Positions 1-6,646 of a DNA stretch of 13,762 nucleotides are shown here, piece after piece (positions within the stretch are counted from its first letter, which is position 1; every line of letters starts with the position of its first letter). The notes beneath the pieces are model-generated. The model was not told the DNA's origin. It did not search any database and saw nothing but the letters and a program-made list of their open reading frames with translations. A program made the translations under genes and the position numbers. The stretch is from CAYJLB01 sp964370845 (GTDB taxonomy: Bacteria; Bacillota; Clostridia; Oscillospirales; Ruminococcaceae), in the NCBI GenBank assembly GCA_964370845.1, contig CAYJLB010000060.1, positions 1-13,762 on the forward strand, given 5' to 3'.

Positions 1-886
1 TAGGACCTGCAGTTTTACTTATGTTGTTTCTATACTCTGTAGGTGTTTTCCCATAATCTTCTTTAAAACTTTTAGAAAAGTAGCTCATTTCAGAAAATCC
101 ACAAGCAAAACCAATATCAATAATTGGCTCAGTAGTAGTTTTTAATAAAAACGCCGATTTTTCAAGTCTATATTTTTTTAAATACTTAATAGGCGATGTT
201 TTCAACGTGTTTTTAAAACATCTTAAAGCTTCACTTTCTTTTATTTCCGCACTTTTTGCAATTTCTAAAAGTGTTATTTCACTAGAAAAATTTTGATGAA
301 TAAAAGACATCATTTTTTTGCACCTATTCAGCTGTTTTATTGTTTTTATATCAATTTGAGTGCTATTATCAGTGCTTTCAATAATATAAAGTAGAATTTG
401 TGCAAGTTTTTCCCTAACAAAAAACTCATAACCAAATTGTTTATTTAAAAATCCCTCATAAGCAACAAGGATAAATTTACTCATCTCAGAAGGTAATAAA
501 TAACTTGCAATTGAAGTTTCAGCTAGAAATTTATGAAAATAACTTTCAAACAGCACACTGCTTAAATCGCCATAAATAAATCTTGAATGAAATACAAATG
601 ATTTGATAATGCAGTTGCTATCACCAAAATTTGTACAAGAATGTAATCTCCCTGAATTAATAAAAATACCTTCCCCTTGTTTAAGGACAAACTTTTCAAG
701 TTCACACACAAGTTCCATTTCACCTGAAATCACAACAATAAGTTCAACTTCGTCATGCCAATGATAAGGCACAGGTTTTTCCTTTAAATTATCATTATAT
801 ATTGCTACGGGCAAAGCTTTTGTACCTTTTAAATTCAATTCCTTATTGTTTTTATCTAAGATAATATTACATGATAACTTTGTCAT
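1..886 (-). CDS. AraC-family transcriptional regulator (3' end cut by window)
   Basis: About 295 codons are visible and the frame runs open off base 1. The N-terminal part looks like a cupin sensor, with HWHDEVEL near residues 42-49 followed by a GEGIFINSGRLH stretch. The last ~100 residues read as an AraC double helix-turn-helix, including SPIKYLKKYRLEKSAFLL and GFSEMSYFSKSFKEDYGKTP, the usual second-HTH signature, so only a few C-terminal residues are probably missing. An ATG at 886 (MTKLSC) is chosen because GAAGGGA lies about 12 nt upstream; the in-frame ATG at 898 has that purine run directly against it. It is divergent from the MFS permease gene at 1006, the usual arrangement when such a regulator controls a neighbouring transporter. 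The effector is unknown. The family is clear; the regulatory target is inferred. Confidence 0.9.
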   Translation of the reverse strand, partial: MTKLSCNIILDKNNKELNLKGTKALPVAIYNDNLKEKPVPYHWHDEVELIVVISGEMELVCELEKFVLKQGEGIFINSGRLHSCTNFGDSNCIIKSFVFHSRFIYGDLSSVLFESYFHKFLAETSIASYLLPSEMSKFILVAYEGFLNKQFGYEFFVREKLAQILLYIIESTDNSTQIDIKTIKQLNRCKKMMSFIHQNFSSEITLLEIAKSAEIKESEALRCFKNTLKTSPIKYLKKYRLEKSAFLLKTTTEPIIDIGFACGFSEMSYFSKSFKEDYGKTPTEYRNNISKTAGP

Positions 887-923
887 ATTTTTGACCATTC
901 CCTTCTGTTTTTTTGGCGAAATA

Positions 924-985
924 ATTATAGTTTAATACTACATTGTTATAGAAATTTAATATTTTTGATGATATAATTATATCAT
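924..985. promoter_or_regulatory. Divergent promoter region with an 18-bp palindrome
   Basis: A TATAAT lies at 972-977 on the plus strand, toward the MFS gene, and another at 929-924 on the minus strand, toward the AraC gene. Neither has a good -35 hexamer at 16-18 bp, which fits activator-dependent promoters. The plus-strand -10 sits inside a perfect palindrome, ATGATATAATTATATCAT, at 968-985. The -10 assignments are by eye; operator function is inferred. Confidence 0.45.
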
Positions 986-1005
986 AATAAAAACGGAGGT
1001 GCAAT

Positions 1006-2178
1006 ATGATAAGTTTGCTTTTAGCAATTATTTATATTTCTTTTATCAGTCTTGGATTACCTGACGCAGTTTTAGGCTCTGCGTGGCCAATTGTAAGTGA
1101 GGAATTTGGAGTGCCTATTTCAAATATGGGGATTGTCACTATTATTATTTCAGCTGGAACAGTTATTTCAAGCCTTAATAGTACAAAACTCATAGATAAA
1201 ATAGGAGTACATAAAGTTACTGCCCTTAGTGTCCTTTTAACTGCAATTTCCTTATTCGGATTTTCCAGTAGTTCATCTTTTTTAGTGCTTTGCTTGTGGG
1301 CAATTCCTTACGGACTTGGTGCAGGAAGCGTAGACACTGCGCTTAACAACTATGTTGCTGTAAATTTTGAGAGCAAGCACATGAGTTGGCTTCACTGTAT
1401 GTGGGGTGTTGGTGCAACATTAGGTCCTTACATAATGGGAATGGCACTTACTGGCGGACATAGCTTTAGAATGGGTTATATTATTTTATTTGGAATACAA
1501 ATTATTCTATCAATTATTATTTTTATCACCAGTCCAATTTGGAAAGTGAAAAAAGAAGATTTAACCAATACAGAACATGAAAAGCGAACTCTTTCATTGA
1601 AACAAATATTCAAAATAAGGGGTGTAAAACAAATTGCACTCGCATTTTTTTGCTTTTGTGCAATTGAGTCAACTACTGGCTTATGGGCAAGCAGTTATTT
1701 AGTTTTTAATCGAGGGGTTGATGCAGAAGTAGCTGCTGGGTTTTCAGCTTTATTTTATCTAGGAATAACTGTAGGTAGAGGAATTTGTGGATTTATTGCT
1801 ATGAAATATAACGATAAACAAATGATAAGGGCGGGAACTCTTATTATGTTAATAGGAGTGGCGGTGCTATTTATACCAGTTGGAGAATACACTGCTTTTA
1901 TTGGAATTGCTTTAATAGGTTTAGGTTCATCACCTGTTTTCCCTTGTATAATTCACTCTACTCCCTATAACTTTGGAACTGCTCATTCACAGGCAATTAC
2001 TGGTGTAGAAATGGCTTCAGCTTATACTGGGACACTTATTATGCCAGCACTTTTTGGTGTTATAGGCAGAGAAATTAGCTTTACTTTATATCCTGTTTTT
2101 ATTGGCATAATTTTAGTAATAATGTATTTAATGTATGAAATTATGTTAAAGAGAGTGAAGGTAACAAAGTTGAAATAA
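1006..2178 (+). CDS. Major facilitator superfamily (MFS) permease
   Basis: The 390-residue protein is almost entirely hydrophobic, and about 12 membrane helices can be read, the normal size for an MFS carrier in the cytoplasmic membrane. The loop after helix 2 (residues ~57-71, LIDKIGVHK) matches the MFS signature G-x-L-x-D-x-x-G-x-x. The segment around residues 125-155 (SWLHCMWGVGATLGPYIMG) resembles sugar/metabolite permeases of the FucP/FHS-like branch, but the substrate cannot be read from sequence. The start is firm: GGAGGT at 995-1000 is 5 nt before the ATG. The gene is divergent from the AraC regulator and ends at a strong terminator, so it is a one-gene unit, probably controlled by that regulator. 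Uptake of a sugar-like compound is a guess; drug efflux is an alternative. Confidence 0.9.
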   Translation: MISLLLAIIYISFISLGLPDAVLGSAWPIVSEEFGVPISNMGIVTIIISAGTVISSLNSTKLIDKIGVHKVTALSVLLTAISLFGFSSSSSFLVLCLWAIPYGLGAGSVDTALNNYVAVNFESKHMSWLHCMWGVGATLGPYIMGMALTGGHSFRMGYIILFGIQIILSIIIFITSPIWKVKKEDLTNTEHEKRTLSLKQIFKIRGVKQIALAFFCFCAIESTTGLWASSYLVFNRGVDAEVAAGFSALFYLGITVGRGICGFIAMKYNDKQMIRAGTLIMLIGVAVLFIPVGEYTAFIGIALIGLGSSPVFPCIIHSTPYNFGTAHSQAITGVEMASAYTGTLIMPALFGVIGREISFTLYPVFIGIILVIMYLMYEIMLKRVKVTKLK

Positions 2179-2226
2179 CTGTCAAAATTTACACAACATA
2201 TACATATATATAATGTATAGCAAGCT

Positions 2227-2265
2227 AAACAGAGTTAATACTTCAATGTATTAACTCTGTTTTTG
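2227..2265 (+). terminator. Intrinsic terminator of the MFS gene
   Basis: A perfect 15-bp stem (AAACAGAGTTAATAC paired with GTATTAACTCTGTTT) closes a 6-nt loop TTCAAT. The right arm runs straight into a T-rich tract. It lies about 50 bases after the permease stop codon. Confidence 0.9.
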
Positions 2266-2430
2266 TATTTTTCTTTTCATATAAACCTATATCCTGTTAA
2301 CACTTAAACTAAGATAATAAATAACTTTACATAAATGATATATATATAACTAAATACGTTTTAAAATTAATCATTTTTTAGTTGTTTATGCCAAACTTGA
2401 AAAAAATTGAAAAATTTCTCTCAAAAAGGT
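2266..2430. other. AT-rich intergenic stretch, nothing recognised
   Basis: This is the upstream half of the 430-base gap between the permease and the surface-protein gene. I see no open frame with a ribosome binding site, no RNA gene and no convincing structure, only very AT-rich DNA with A- and T-runs. It may serve as a bent upstream region for the promoter at about 2463. Confidence 0.5.
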
Positions 2431-2452
2431 TTATATGTAACTTATATGTAAC
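2431..2452 (+). promoter_or_regulatory. Tandem 11-bp direct repeat, candidate activator site
   Basis: TTATATGTAAC occurs twice with no gap (2431-2441 and 2442-2452), a period of one DNA helical turn. It ends 10 bp before the -10 hexamer, where a -35 element would normally lie. Tandem ~11-bp repeats in this place are typical of OmpR/PhoP-family response regulators. On the opposite strand the core reads TTACA twice at 11-bp spacing, close to Firmicute PhoP boxes. Identity of the regulator is inferred. Confidence 0.5.
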
Positions 2453-2462
2453 TTTTGTATGA

Positions 2463-2468
2463 TATAAT
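2463..2468 (+). promoter_or_regulatory. -10 element for the surface-protein gene
   Basis: TATAAT matches the consensus exactly and is followed by about 140 bases of leader before the ATG at 2609. No acceptable -35 hexamer lies 16-18 bp upstream; that place is taken by the direct repeat at 2431-2452. This points to an activator-dependent promoter. Confidence 0.55.
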
Positions 2469-2516
2469 TGGAACATAAAGTAAATTAGTAAAAAAAATCA
2501 AGAATAAATAACAAAA

Positions 2517-2535
2517 TAAATTCTGGCAGAATTTA
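2517..2535 (+). other. 19-bp palindrome in the leader of the surface-protein gene
   Basis: TAAATTCTG and CAGAATTTA are perfect inverted arms around a single G. They lie about 45 bases downstream of the expected transcription start and 73 bases before the start codon. It could be a repressor site or a small leader hairpin; neither can be decided from sequence. Confidence 0.4.
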
Positions 2536-2608
2536 CTTGTTTATGAAACTTTCTTGAAAAAACACTAATTAAAAAATAAAAAGTGTGAAATCACAAAAGG
2601 AGTTAATT

Positions 2609-4486
2609 ATGAAAAATAGTAAAATTACAAGAAACTTATTAAATCGTTTGGTGTCCGTTATGGCATCTCTTGCACTAATATTTACCTTCGTAAACAGCAT
2701 GGGAGTTGTAGCTTATGCGGAAGGTGGAGAAGTTCAAGAAAATCCAGAAAACACTGTTGTTAACTACTCCGTTCATGTGACAGACCAATATATTGCGGAC
2801 TTTGAAGCTGGAAATACTTATTCAATATTAACTGCACTACCTATTGAATTTGATTCAAGTTACGATTATTATATTATTACAGATACTGACGAAAATGTTG
2901 CTAAAATTAGTCAAATTCTTAATGGTGGAACTATGCCTGTAACAAGCATTGACGGAAAAAATATTAATGTTGATGCAAGTGCAATAGATACTTTATTAGG
3001 TGAAGGTTTTAATAAAACTTCTAAAGATAAAGGTAAAGCACTAACAGTTGAATTTAAAATTCAAGTTACTAATCAATTTACTTACGAACTACAAGATATC
3101 GCTAATGGAAAAGCTAATCCTGGCGGAAACGCATATACTATAGTAACAGAAGAAGAATACGCTGCACTTTCCGAACTAAATACAGAATTTGATTATTATA
3201 TTATTGCACAAAATGCTTTAGAAGTAAGCAAAATACAAAATGCTATTACTAAGAATTCTGACCCTATGCCTACAACTAGCAAAAGTAAAAATAATGTCAC
3301 TGTTAACGGTATTCAAGCACACCTTGGAGATGGATTTAATTCAAAAAGTAATGCTGATGGTAAAACTTTAGATGTTAAATATCAAGTTTATGTAACTGAC
3401 CAACAAGCTCTTACATTTGTTCCAGGAAACAACATTAAAGTTATTAGTTTTGATGATTTTGATTTATTAGATGCAGATAATCTTGATTCACAATATGATT
3501 TTTATATCGCTACAAATAATGTATCCGCTGTAGAAACTGCCCTTGCTATTTCTACTCTTAAACCTGAAACTCAATTAGTTGAAGGCGATAAAATTGGATC
3601 AAAAGATGTTGTTAATGTTTTACTTAATGATTACTTCGTTAAAAGAGATGATAATGTAAGAGGTGAGTTCGTTAGAGATCTTCAACTTCCTGATTCAATC
3701 TCAACTTTTGACAATGCAGACAGATATAATGATTTAGTGGCACAATTCCAAACTACTTTAGGTATAAATTCAGATGTTTCAGTTCAAAAAATAAAAGATG
3801 CTGACGGAAATGATCTTGCAACTGCAGAGGACGTTACTGCAATCATTAATGCTGGAACTTATAAAATTTCAGCTAAAATCGATGGTGAAATTGTATCTCA
3901 AATTATCACAGTAAACAAAGCTCAAGTTAACGTTGTTGTTGATAACCAAACAATTACAGCGGGTGGCACTCCTCCTGAATTAACTTATACTGTAACAGGA
4001 GATATAGCAAGAGAGAATGTAGGAATAACTATAGGTTCAGGTAACAATAACGGCGACGCTATTACTGCAACTGTGACTTCGATTTTCCGTTCACAAGATA
4101 ATCTTTTAAATGTAGACATAAATATTACAAACGGAATTTTAACTGTAAATAGCAATGCTCCAGCTACAGGAGGAACAACTGGAACTACAACAAATACTAC
4201 TCCAACTACAGATGAAGAAAATATCGAAGATGACGAAATTCCACTAGCTGACCCACAATCAGAAGATTTATCAAATACAAATGACGAAGAAATCATTGAA
4301 GATGAAACTACTCCACTAATTGCTCCAGTAACTGAAGAAGATGATGAAGTAATTCTTGAAGATACTATCCCATTAGCAGTACCTACAACAGGTAATGAGT
4401 TCAACTACTTCATAGTTGTAATTTGCCTAGCTTCATTAACAATGTTATCTTTAACACTAAAAGGCAAAAAATCCCAATCAAAATAA
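2609..4486 (+). CDS. Secreted, probably sortase-anchored repeat protein with MBG-like domain
   Basis: The ATG at 2609 is chosen because AAAGGAG ends 6 nt before it; the GTG at 2585 would put that site inside the gene. The 625-residue product has a signal peptide (1-37, cleavage after AYA), then three related blocks at ~51-146, ~147-255 and ~256-349. Each block opens V-x-(Y/F)-x-V-x-VT(D/N)Q and has a (Y/F)D(Y/F)YI core (85-89, 194-198, 296-300); the first two also share GF(N) near their ends. Residues ~357-435 look like an Ig-type linker and ~436-515 like an MBG (mostly beta-grasp) domain of surface proteins. A Thr-rich linker follows, then three acidic units each ending in a proline-leucine motif. 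The last runs into VPTTG (591-595), a ~20-residue hydrophobic helix and a KGKK tail, a variant sortase signal. An adhesin or wall-structure role is inferred. The triplicated domain is not one I recognise. Confidence 0.85.
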   Translation: MKNSKITRNLLNRLVSVMASLALIFTFVNSMGVVAYAEGGEVQENPENTVVNYSVHVTDQYIADFEAGNTYSILTALPIEFDSSYDYYIITDTDENVAKISQILNGGTMPVTSIDGKNINVDASAIDTLLGEGFNKTSKDKGKALTVEFKIQVTNQFTYELQDIANGKANPGGNAYTIVTEEEYAALSELNTEFDYYIIAQNALEVSKIQNAITKNSDPMPTTSKSKNNVTVNGIQAHLGDGFNSKSNADGKTLDVKYQVYVTDQQALTFVPGNNIKVISFDDFDLLDADNLDSQYDFYIATNNVSAVETALAISTLKPETQLVEGDKIGSKDVVNVLLNDYFVKRDDNVRGEFVRDLQLPDSISTFDNADRYNDLVAQFQTTLGINSDVSVQKIKDADGNDLATAEDVTAIINAGTYKISAKIDGEIVSQIITVNKAQVNVVVDNQTITAGGTPPELTYTVTGDIARENVGITIGSGNNNGDAITATVTSIFRSQDNLLNVDINITNGILTVNSNAPATGGTTGTTTNTTPTTDEENIEDDEIPLADPQSEDLSNTNDEEIIEDETTPLIAPVTEEDDEVILEDTIPLAVPTTGNEFNYFIVVICLASLTMLSLTLKGKKSQSK

Positions 4487-4511
4487 TAAAATAATAATTA
4501 ATTAAATAACA

Positions 4512-4550
4512 AAAACGAGATGGTAAACTTTCTACCATCTCGTTTTATTT
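4512..4550 (+). terminator. Intrinsic terminator of the surface-protein gene
   Basis: The arms AAAACGAGATGGTA and TACCATCTCGTTTT pair perfectly around a 7-nt loop (4526-4532). A TTTTATTTAT tail follows. It lies 26 bases after the stop codon and ends a one-gene transcript. Confidence 0.9.
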
Positions 4551-4633
4551 ATAAAAGGTCAAAAAACAAGCTCATAAATTATAATTTAAACTATAATTAT
4601 CGTGTTATTTATAAGGTTATTTTTTTATTCTAA

Positions 4634-4680
4634 TGTCGAAAACAGAATATTCCAAATTTTCACTGTTGATTTTTGTCGAA
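4634..4680 (+). promoter_or_regulatory. Pair of candidate Spo0A boxes
   Basis: TGTCGAA occurs at 4634-4640 and again at 4674-4680, in the same orientation and 40 bp apart (about four helical turns). Both are followed by A and the second is preceded by a run of five T. This is the established 0A-box core (TGTCGAA / TGNCGAA) of Spo0A in Bacillus and Clostridium. The second box lies between the -35 and -10 of the lysozyme promoter, where binding would be expected to repress; the upstream box is about 55 bp before the -10. Confidence 0.55.
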
Positions 4681-4693
4681 ATTTATGTATAAT
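4666..4693 (+). promoter_or_regulatory. Sigma-A promoter of the GH25 lysozyme gene
   Basis: TTGATT at 4666-4671 and TATAAT at 4688-4693 are separated by 16 bp. The start region of the lysozyme gene follows about 45 bases later. Both hexamers are close to consensus; no transcript evidence is available. Confidence 0.6.
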
Positions 4694-4738
4694 TATTAAT
4701 ATAACACTTACATTTTATGAAAGAAAGGACTGGTTAAG

Positions 4739-5827
4739 ATTACTAGAAATAAAATTACCTTCCCAACAATAATTTTATCATTGATAATTGTTATTTTGAT
4801 AGTTATTATTGCTATGTTGTCAGTTTTTTTAATTGATAACAACAACAAACTTGAAATCGCTGAAAATAATAACACTGAAATGGTTTTCAATGAAGTTAAT
4901 CAAAATAATGAGGAAACTATTTTACAAGAAGAAAATGAGCTGCAAGAAGTTATCGCTGAATATGAATTATTCAAAGAAAACTCTATTTTAAAAGAAGATT
5001 TCTTGAGCATAGGTATGGAATATGGAGTTACAACGGAGTTTATGCAGCAATTTTTCGACGATGCATTAATACATAAAAGTGATGGAATTGCAAAACAAGA
5101 ACCTATAAACTATGAACTTAACCTTAATGAATACGATTTTGACTCAATTGAAACAATTGAGGACAGAAAGTATTATCAAGATGAAAATACAACTGCTTAC
5201 CTTGGAATTGATGTTTCAAAATATCAAGGTGATATTGATTGGGAAAAAGTTGCAAATACTGATATTGAATTTGCTATAATTCGAGTTGGTTTTCGTGGCT
5301 ATGGAGAAGAAGGAAAGCTTGTTGTTGATGAATATTTCCATGAGAATATTCAGGGAGCAATTGCAGCTGAAATGCCTGTAGGAGTTTACTTTTTTTCTCA
5401 AGCAATAACAACGGAAGAAGCTGTTGAAGAAGCGGAATTTCTACTTAATGAAATTGAAGGATATAACATTGATTTACCAATTATTATCGATATAGAAGCG
5501 GGTGGCTCTCCCGATGCAAGGACTAATGATATAACAAAAGAGCAATATACAGATTTTGCCATTGCTTTTTGTGATAGAATTGAACAAGAAGGCTTAGAGC
5601 CAATGATTTACACAAGCGGTAACTGGTTTTTCAACAAACTTGATATGGAAAGGCTACAAGGCTATTATATTTGGTTAGCGCAGTATTATAAAGAGCCATT
5701 TTTCCCTTATGATGTGGACATTTGGCAATACACTTACGAAGGAATTGTTGATGGAATTGATGGACCTGTTGACCTAAATTTAGCCTTTACAGACTTCTTA
5801 AATATAAATGATGAAGATGATACATAA
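4739..5827 (+). CDS. Membrane-anchored GH25 lysozyme (muramidase), probable ATT start
   Basis: The C-terminal ~210 residues are a GH25 peptidoglycan muramidase: GIDVSKYQG (from residue 156), the catalytic DIE (251-253), WLAQYY, and a WQYT...VDLN ending are the family landmarks. A single hydrophobic segment near the N-terminus (about residues 11-33) would anchor the enzyme outside the membrane, joined by a ~120-residue acidic Asn/Glu-rich stalk. The start is odd. AAAGGA at 4724-4729 is a good ribosome site, but no ATG, GTG or TTG follows in frame; the nearest sensible codon is ATT at 4739, 9 nt away, giving ITRNK before the membrane helix, as a positive-inside anchor needs. The TTG at 4781 has no ribosome site and loses those charges; an in-frame stop at 4718 rules out starts further up. 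A sequencing error at AAG (4736) is an alternative. Total 362 residues. The enzyme family is firm; the start is inferred. Confidence 0.85.
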   Translation: MTRNKITFPTIILSLIIVILIVIIAMLSVFLIDNNNKLEIAENNNTEMVFNEVNQNNEETILQEENELQEVIAEYELFKENSILKEDFLSIGMEYGVTTEFMQQFFDDALIHKSDGIAKQEPINYELNLNEYDFDSIETIEDRKYYQDENTTAYLGIDVSKYQGDIDWEKVANTDIEFAIIRVGFRGYGEEGKLVVDEYFHENIQGAIAAEMPVGVYFFSQAITTEEAVEEAEFLLNEIEGYNIDLPIIIDIEAGGSPDARTNDITKEQYTDFAIAFCDRIEQEGLEPMIYTSGNWFFNKLDMERLQGYYIWLAQYYKEPFFPYDVDIWQYTYEGIVDGIDGPVDLNLAFTDFLNINDEDDT

Positions 5828-5844
5828 GAATTAAATAATAATAA

Positions 5845-5889
5845 AGAGTGTGTGACGAAACAATGTTTTTTAGTTTCGCCACACACTCT
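5845..5889. terminator. Long hairpin after the lysozyme gene, terminator-like
   Basis: GAGTGTGTG-A-CGAAAC (5846-5861) pairs with GTTTCG-C-CACACACTC (5873-5888), giving a 16-position stem with one A/C mismatch and an 11-nt T-rich loop; A5845 and T5889 add an outer pair. On the plus strand it is followed by only a weak T-tract, while on the minus strand a TTTATTATTATTT tract follows. It probably ends the lysozyme transcript or stabilises its 3' end. Confidence 0.6.
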
Positions 5890-5934
5890 CTTGAGTTGTC
5901 CTAATTGATAATTTTGTTCATTAAAATCTTTAAC

Positions 5935-5963
5935 TTGACATTTTTATCTTTTTATATTAAAAT
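5935..5963 (+). promoter_or_regulatory. Sigma-A promoter of the His-rich protein gene
   Basis: TTGACA at 5935-5940 is a perfect -35 and TAAAAT at 5958-5963 a 5/6 -10, exactly 17 bp apart. It is the best promoter match in the window. The start codon follows about 60 bases later. Confidence 0.75.
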
Positions 5964-5982
5964 TAGTTAGTAAAAACTAATT
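5961..5982. promoter_or_regulatory. Inverted repeat over the -10/start site, candidate operator
   Basis: AATTAGTT (5961-5968) and AACTAATT (5975-5982) are perfect 8-bp inverted arms 6 bp apart. They cover the end of the -10 element and the expected transcription start, a standard repressor position. The TTAG-TTAG spacing of the left half is reminiscent of DtxR/MntR-type operators, which would suit a metal-binding gene product. The regulator identity is inference. Confidence 0.5.
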
Positions 5983-6024
5983 CAAAAAGAACAAATAAAT
6001 GATAAATAGAAAGCAGGCAAAAAT

Positions 6025-6561
6025 ATGTCAGAACATAATCACTCGCACTCTTGCGGATGTAAATCTCATTCCCACAATCACGAGCACCATCATGGCTGTG
6101 GTTGTCATACACACAGCAGTCACGATAATTGTTGTAAAAAACATAAAGAAGTATCAATTGAAAATATAAGTGAGGTTGAACGTCACTTTTTAAAGCACCT
6201 TTTAAGCTACGAATTTTTACCTGTTGCAAGATTTATTGTAAAAAGCAGTATAGAACATGATTTCGAGAATATTGCACTTTCTCCAGTTTTTATTGTTGAT
6301 ATAAAAGACACTATGGAAGAAGTTAAGAATTTTGGAAAGAAATTGAAAAAACTAGAGGATTTAGGTTTACTTACACTGGATTACGATATTCCTATTGAAA
6401 ATTATCAATACAGTGAGTATCATAACGCAGAAATTTTTAATTATTTTAAAGAAACAGTTGACAGTGCAAAAGGAAAAGTTGGCTTTTTAGGTGATATTTC
6501 TATAATTGAATGTGGAAGTATGGCTCCTACTCAAAAATGTGTTGAGTTATTAGGGAATTAA
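6025..6561 (+). CDS. His/Cys-rich metal-binding protein, family unknown
   Basis: The 178-residue protein has two parts. Residues 1-40 hold 13 His and 6 Cys, with CGC at 10-12 and 25-27, HHH at 21-23 and CC at 36-37, which is a strong metal-binding segment (Zn, Ni, Co or Cu cannot be told apart). Residues ~44-178 form a compact domain with a helical start (VERHFLKHLL) and a later GLLTLDY turn and strand. This could be a winged-helix fold, and Cys163 and Cys172 might add ligands. There is no signal peptide, so it should be cytoplasmic. The start is ATG 6025 with a modest AAGCAGG site 7 nt upstream. It is a single-gene unit with its own strong promoter, a likely operator and a terminator. Metal storage, delivery or sensing are all possible; I do not recognise the family. 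Confidence 0.8.
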   Translation: MSEHNHSHSCGCKSHSHNHEHHHGCGCHTHSSHDNCCKKHKEVSIENISEVERHFLKHLLSYEFLPVARFIVKSSIEHDFENIALSPVFIVDIKDTMEEVKNFGKKLKKLEDLGLLTLDYDIPIENYQYSEYHNAEIFNYFKETVDSAKGKVGFLGDISIIECGSMAPTQKCVELLGN

Positions 6562-6576
6562 ATATTACACAAAAAT

Positions 6577-6613
6577 AATGGCTGTGACGGTTTTATTCGT
6601 CCAGCCATTTTAT
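6577..6613. terminator. Bidirectional terminator between convergent genes
   Basis: AATGGCTG and GACG (with one bulged T) pair with CGTC and CAGCCATT around an 8-nt loop. T-rich tracts flank it on both strands: TTTTATTATTT on the plus strand and ATTATTTTTG on the minus strand. It can end both the His-rich gene and the leftward operon that finishes with the ABM gene. Confidence 0.85.
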
Positions 6614-6646
6614 TATTTATATTTAATTACTTTTAGGAAGTTAGCA

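Noticed and set aside
914..920. TGGCGAA, a loose match to the Spo0A box, between the AraC and MFS genes
   Set aside because: It is a single copy of the relaxed TGNCGAA form, which is expected by chance in a window of this size.
2295..2302. TGTTAACA in the gap before the surface-protein gene as a Rex-like site
   Set aside because: The Rex operator needs a 4-bp spacer between TTGTTAA and TTAACAA; this is only a short compact palindrome and is not at a promoter.
2585..2608. GTG start eight codons upstream of the surface-protein ATG
   Set aside because: The AAAGGAG ribosome site for ATG 2609 would lie inside this extension, and no ribosome site precedes the GTG.
3985..4404. Open frame of 139 codons on the minus strand inside the surface-protein gene, rich in Ser and Val
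   Set aside because: It is antisense to acidic, low-complexity codons (GAA/GAT read backwards as Ser/Phe/Ile), has no ribosome site, and the plus-strand gene has clear signal, domain and sorting features.
4577..4598. Near-perfect 22-bp AT-only palindrome between the surface-protein terminator and the lysozyme promoter
   Set aside because: It is almost pure A/T with one mismatched pair and is more than 60 bp from the promoter; chance is a sufficient explanation.
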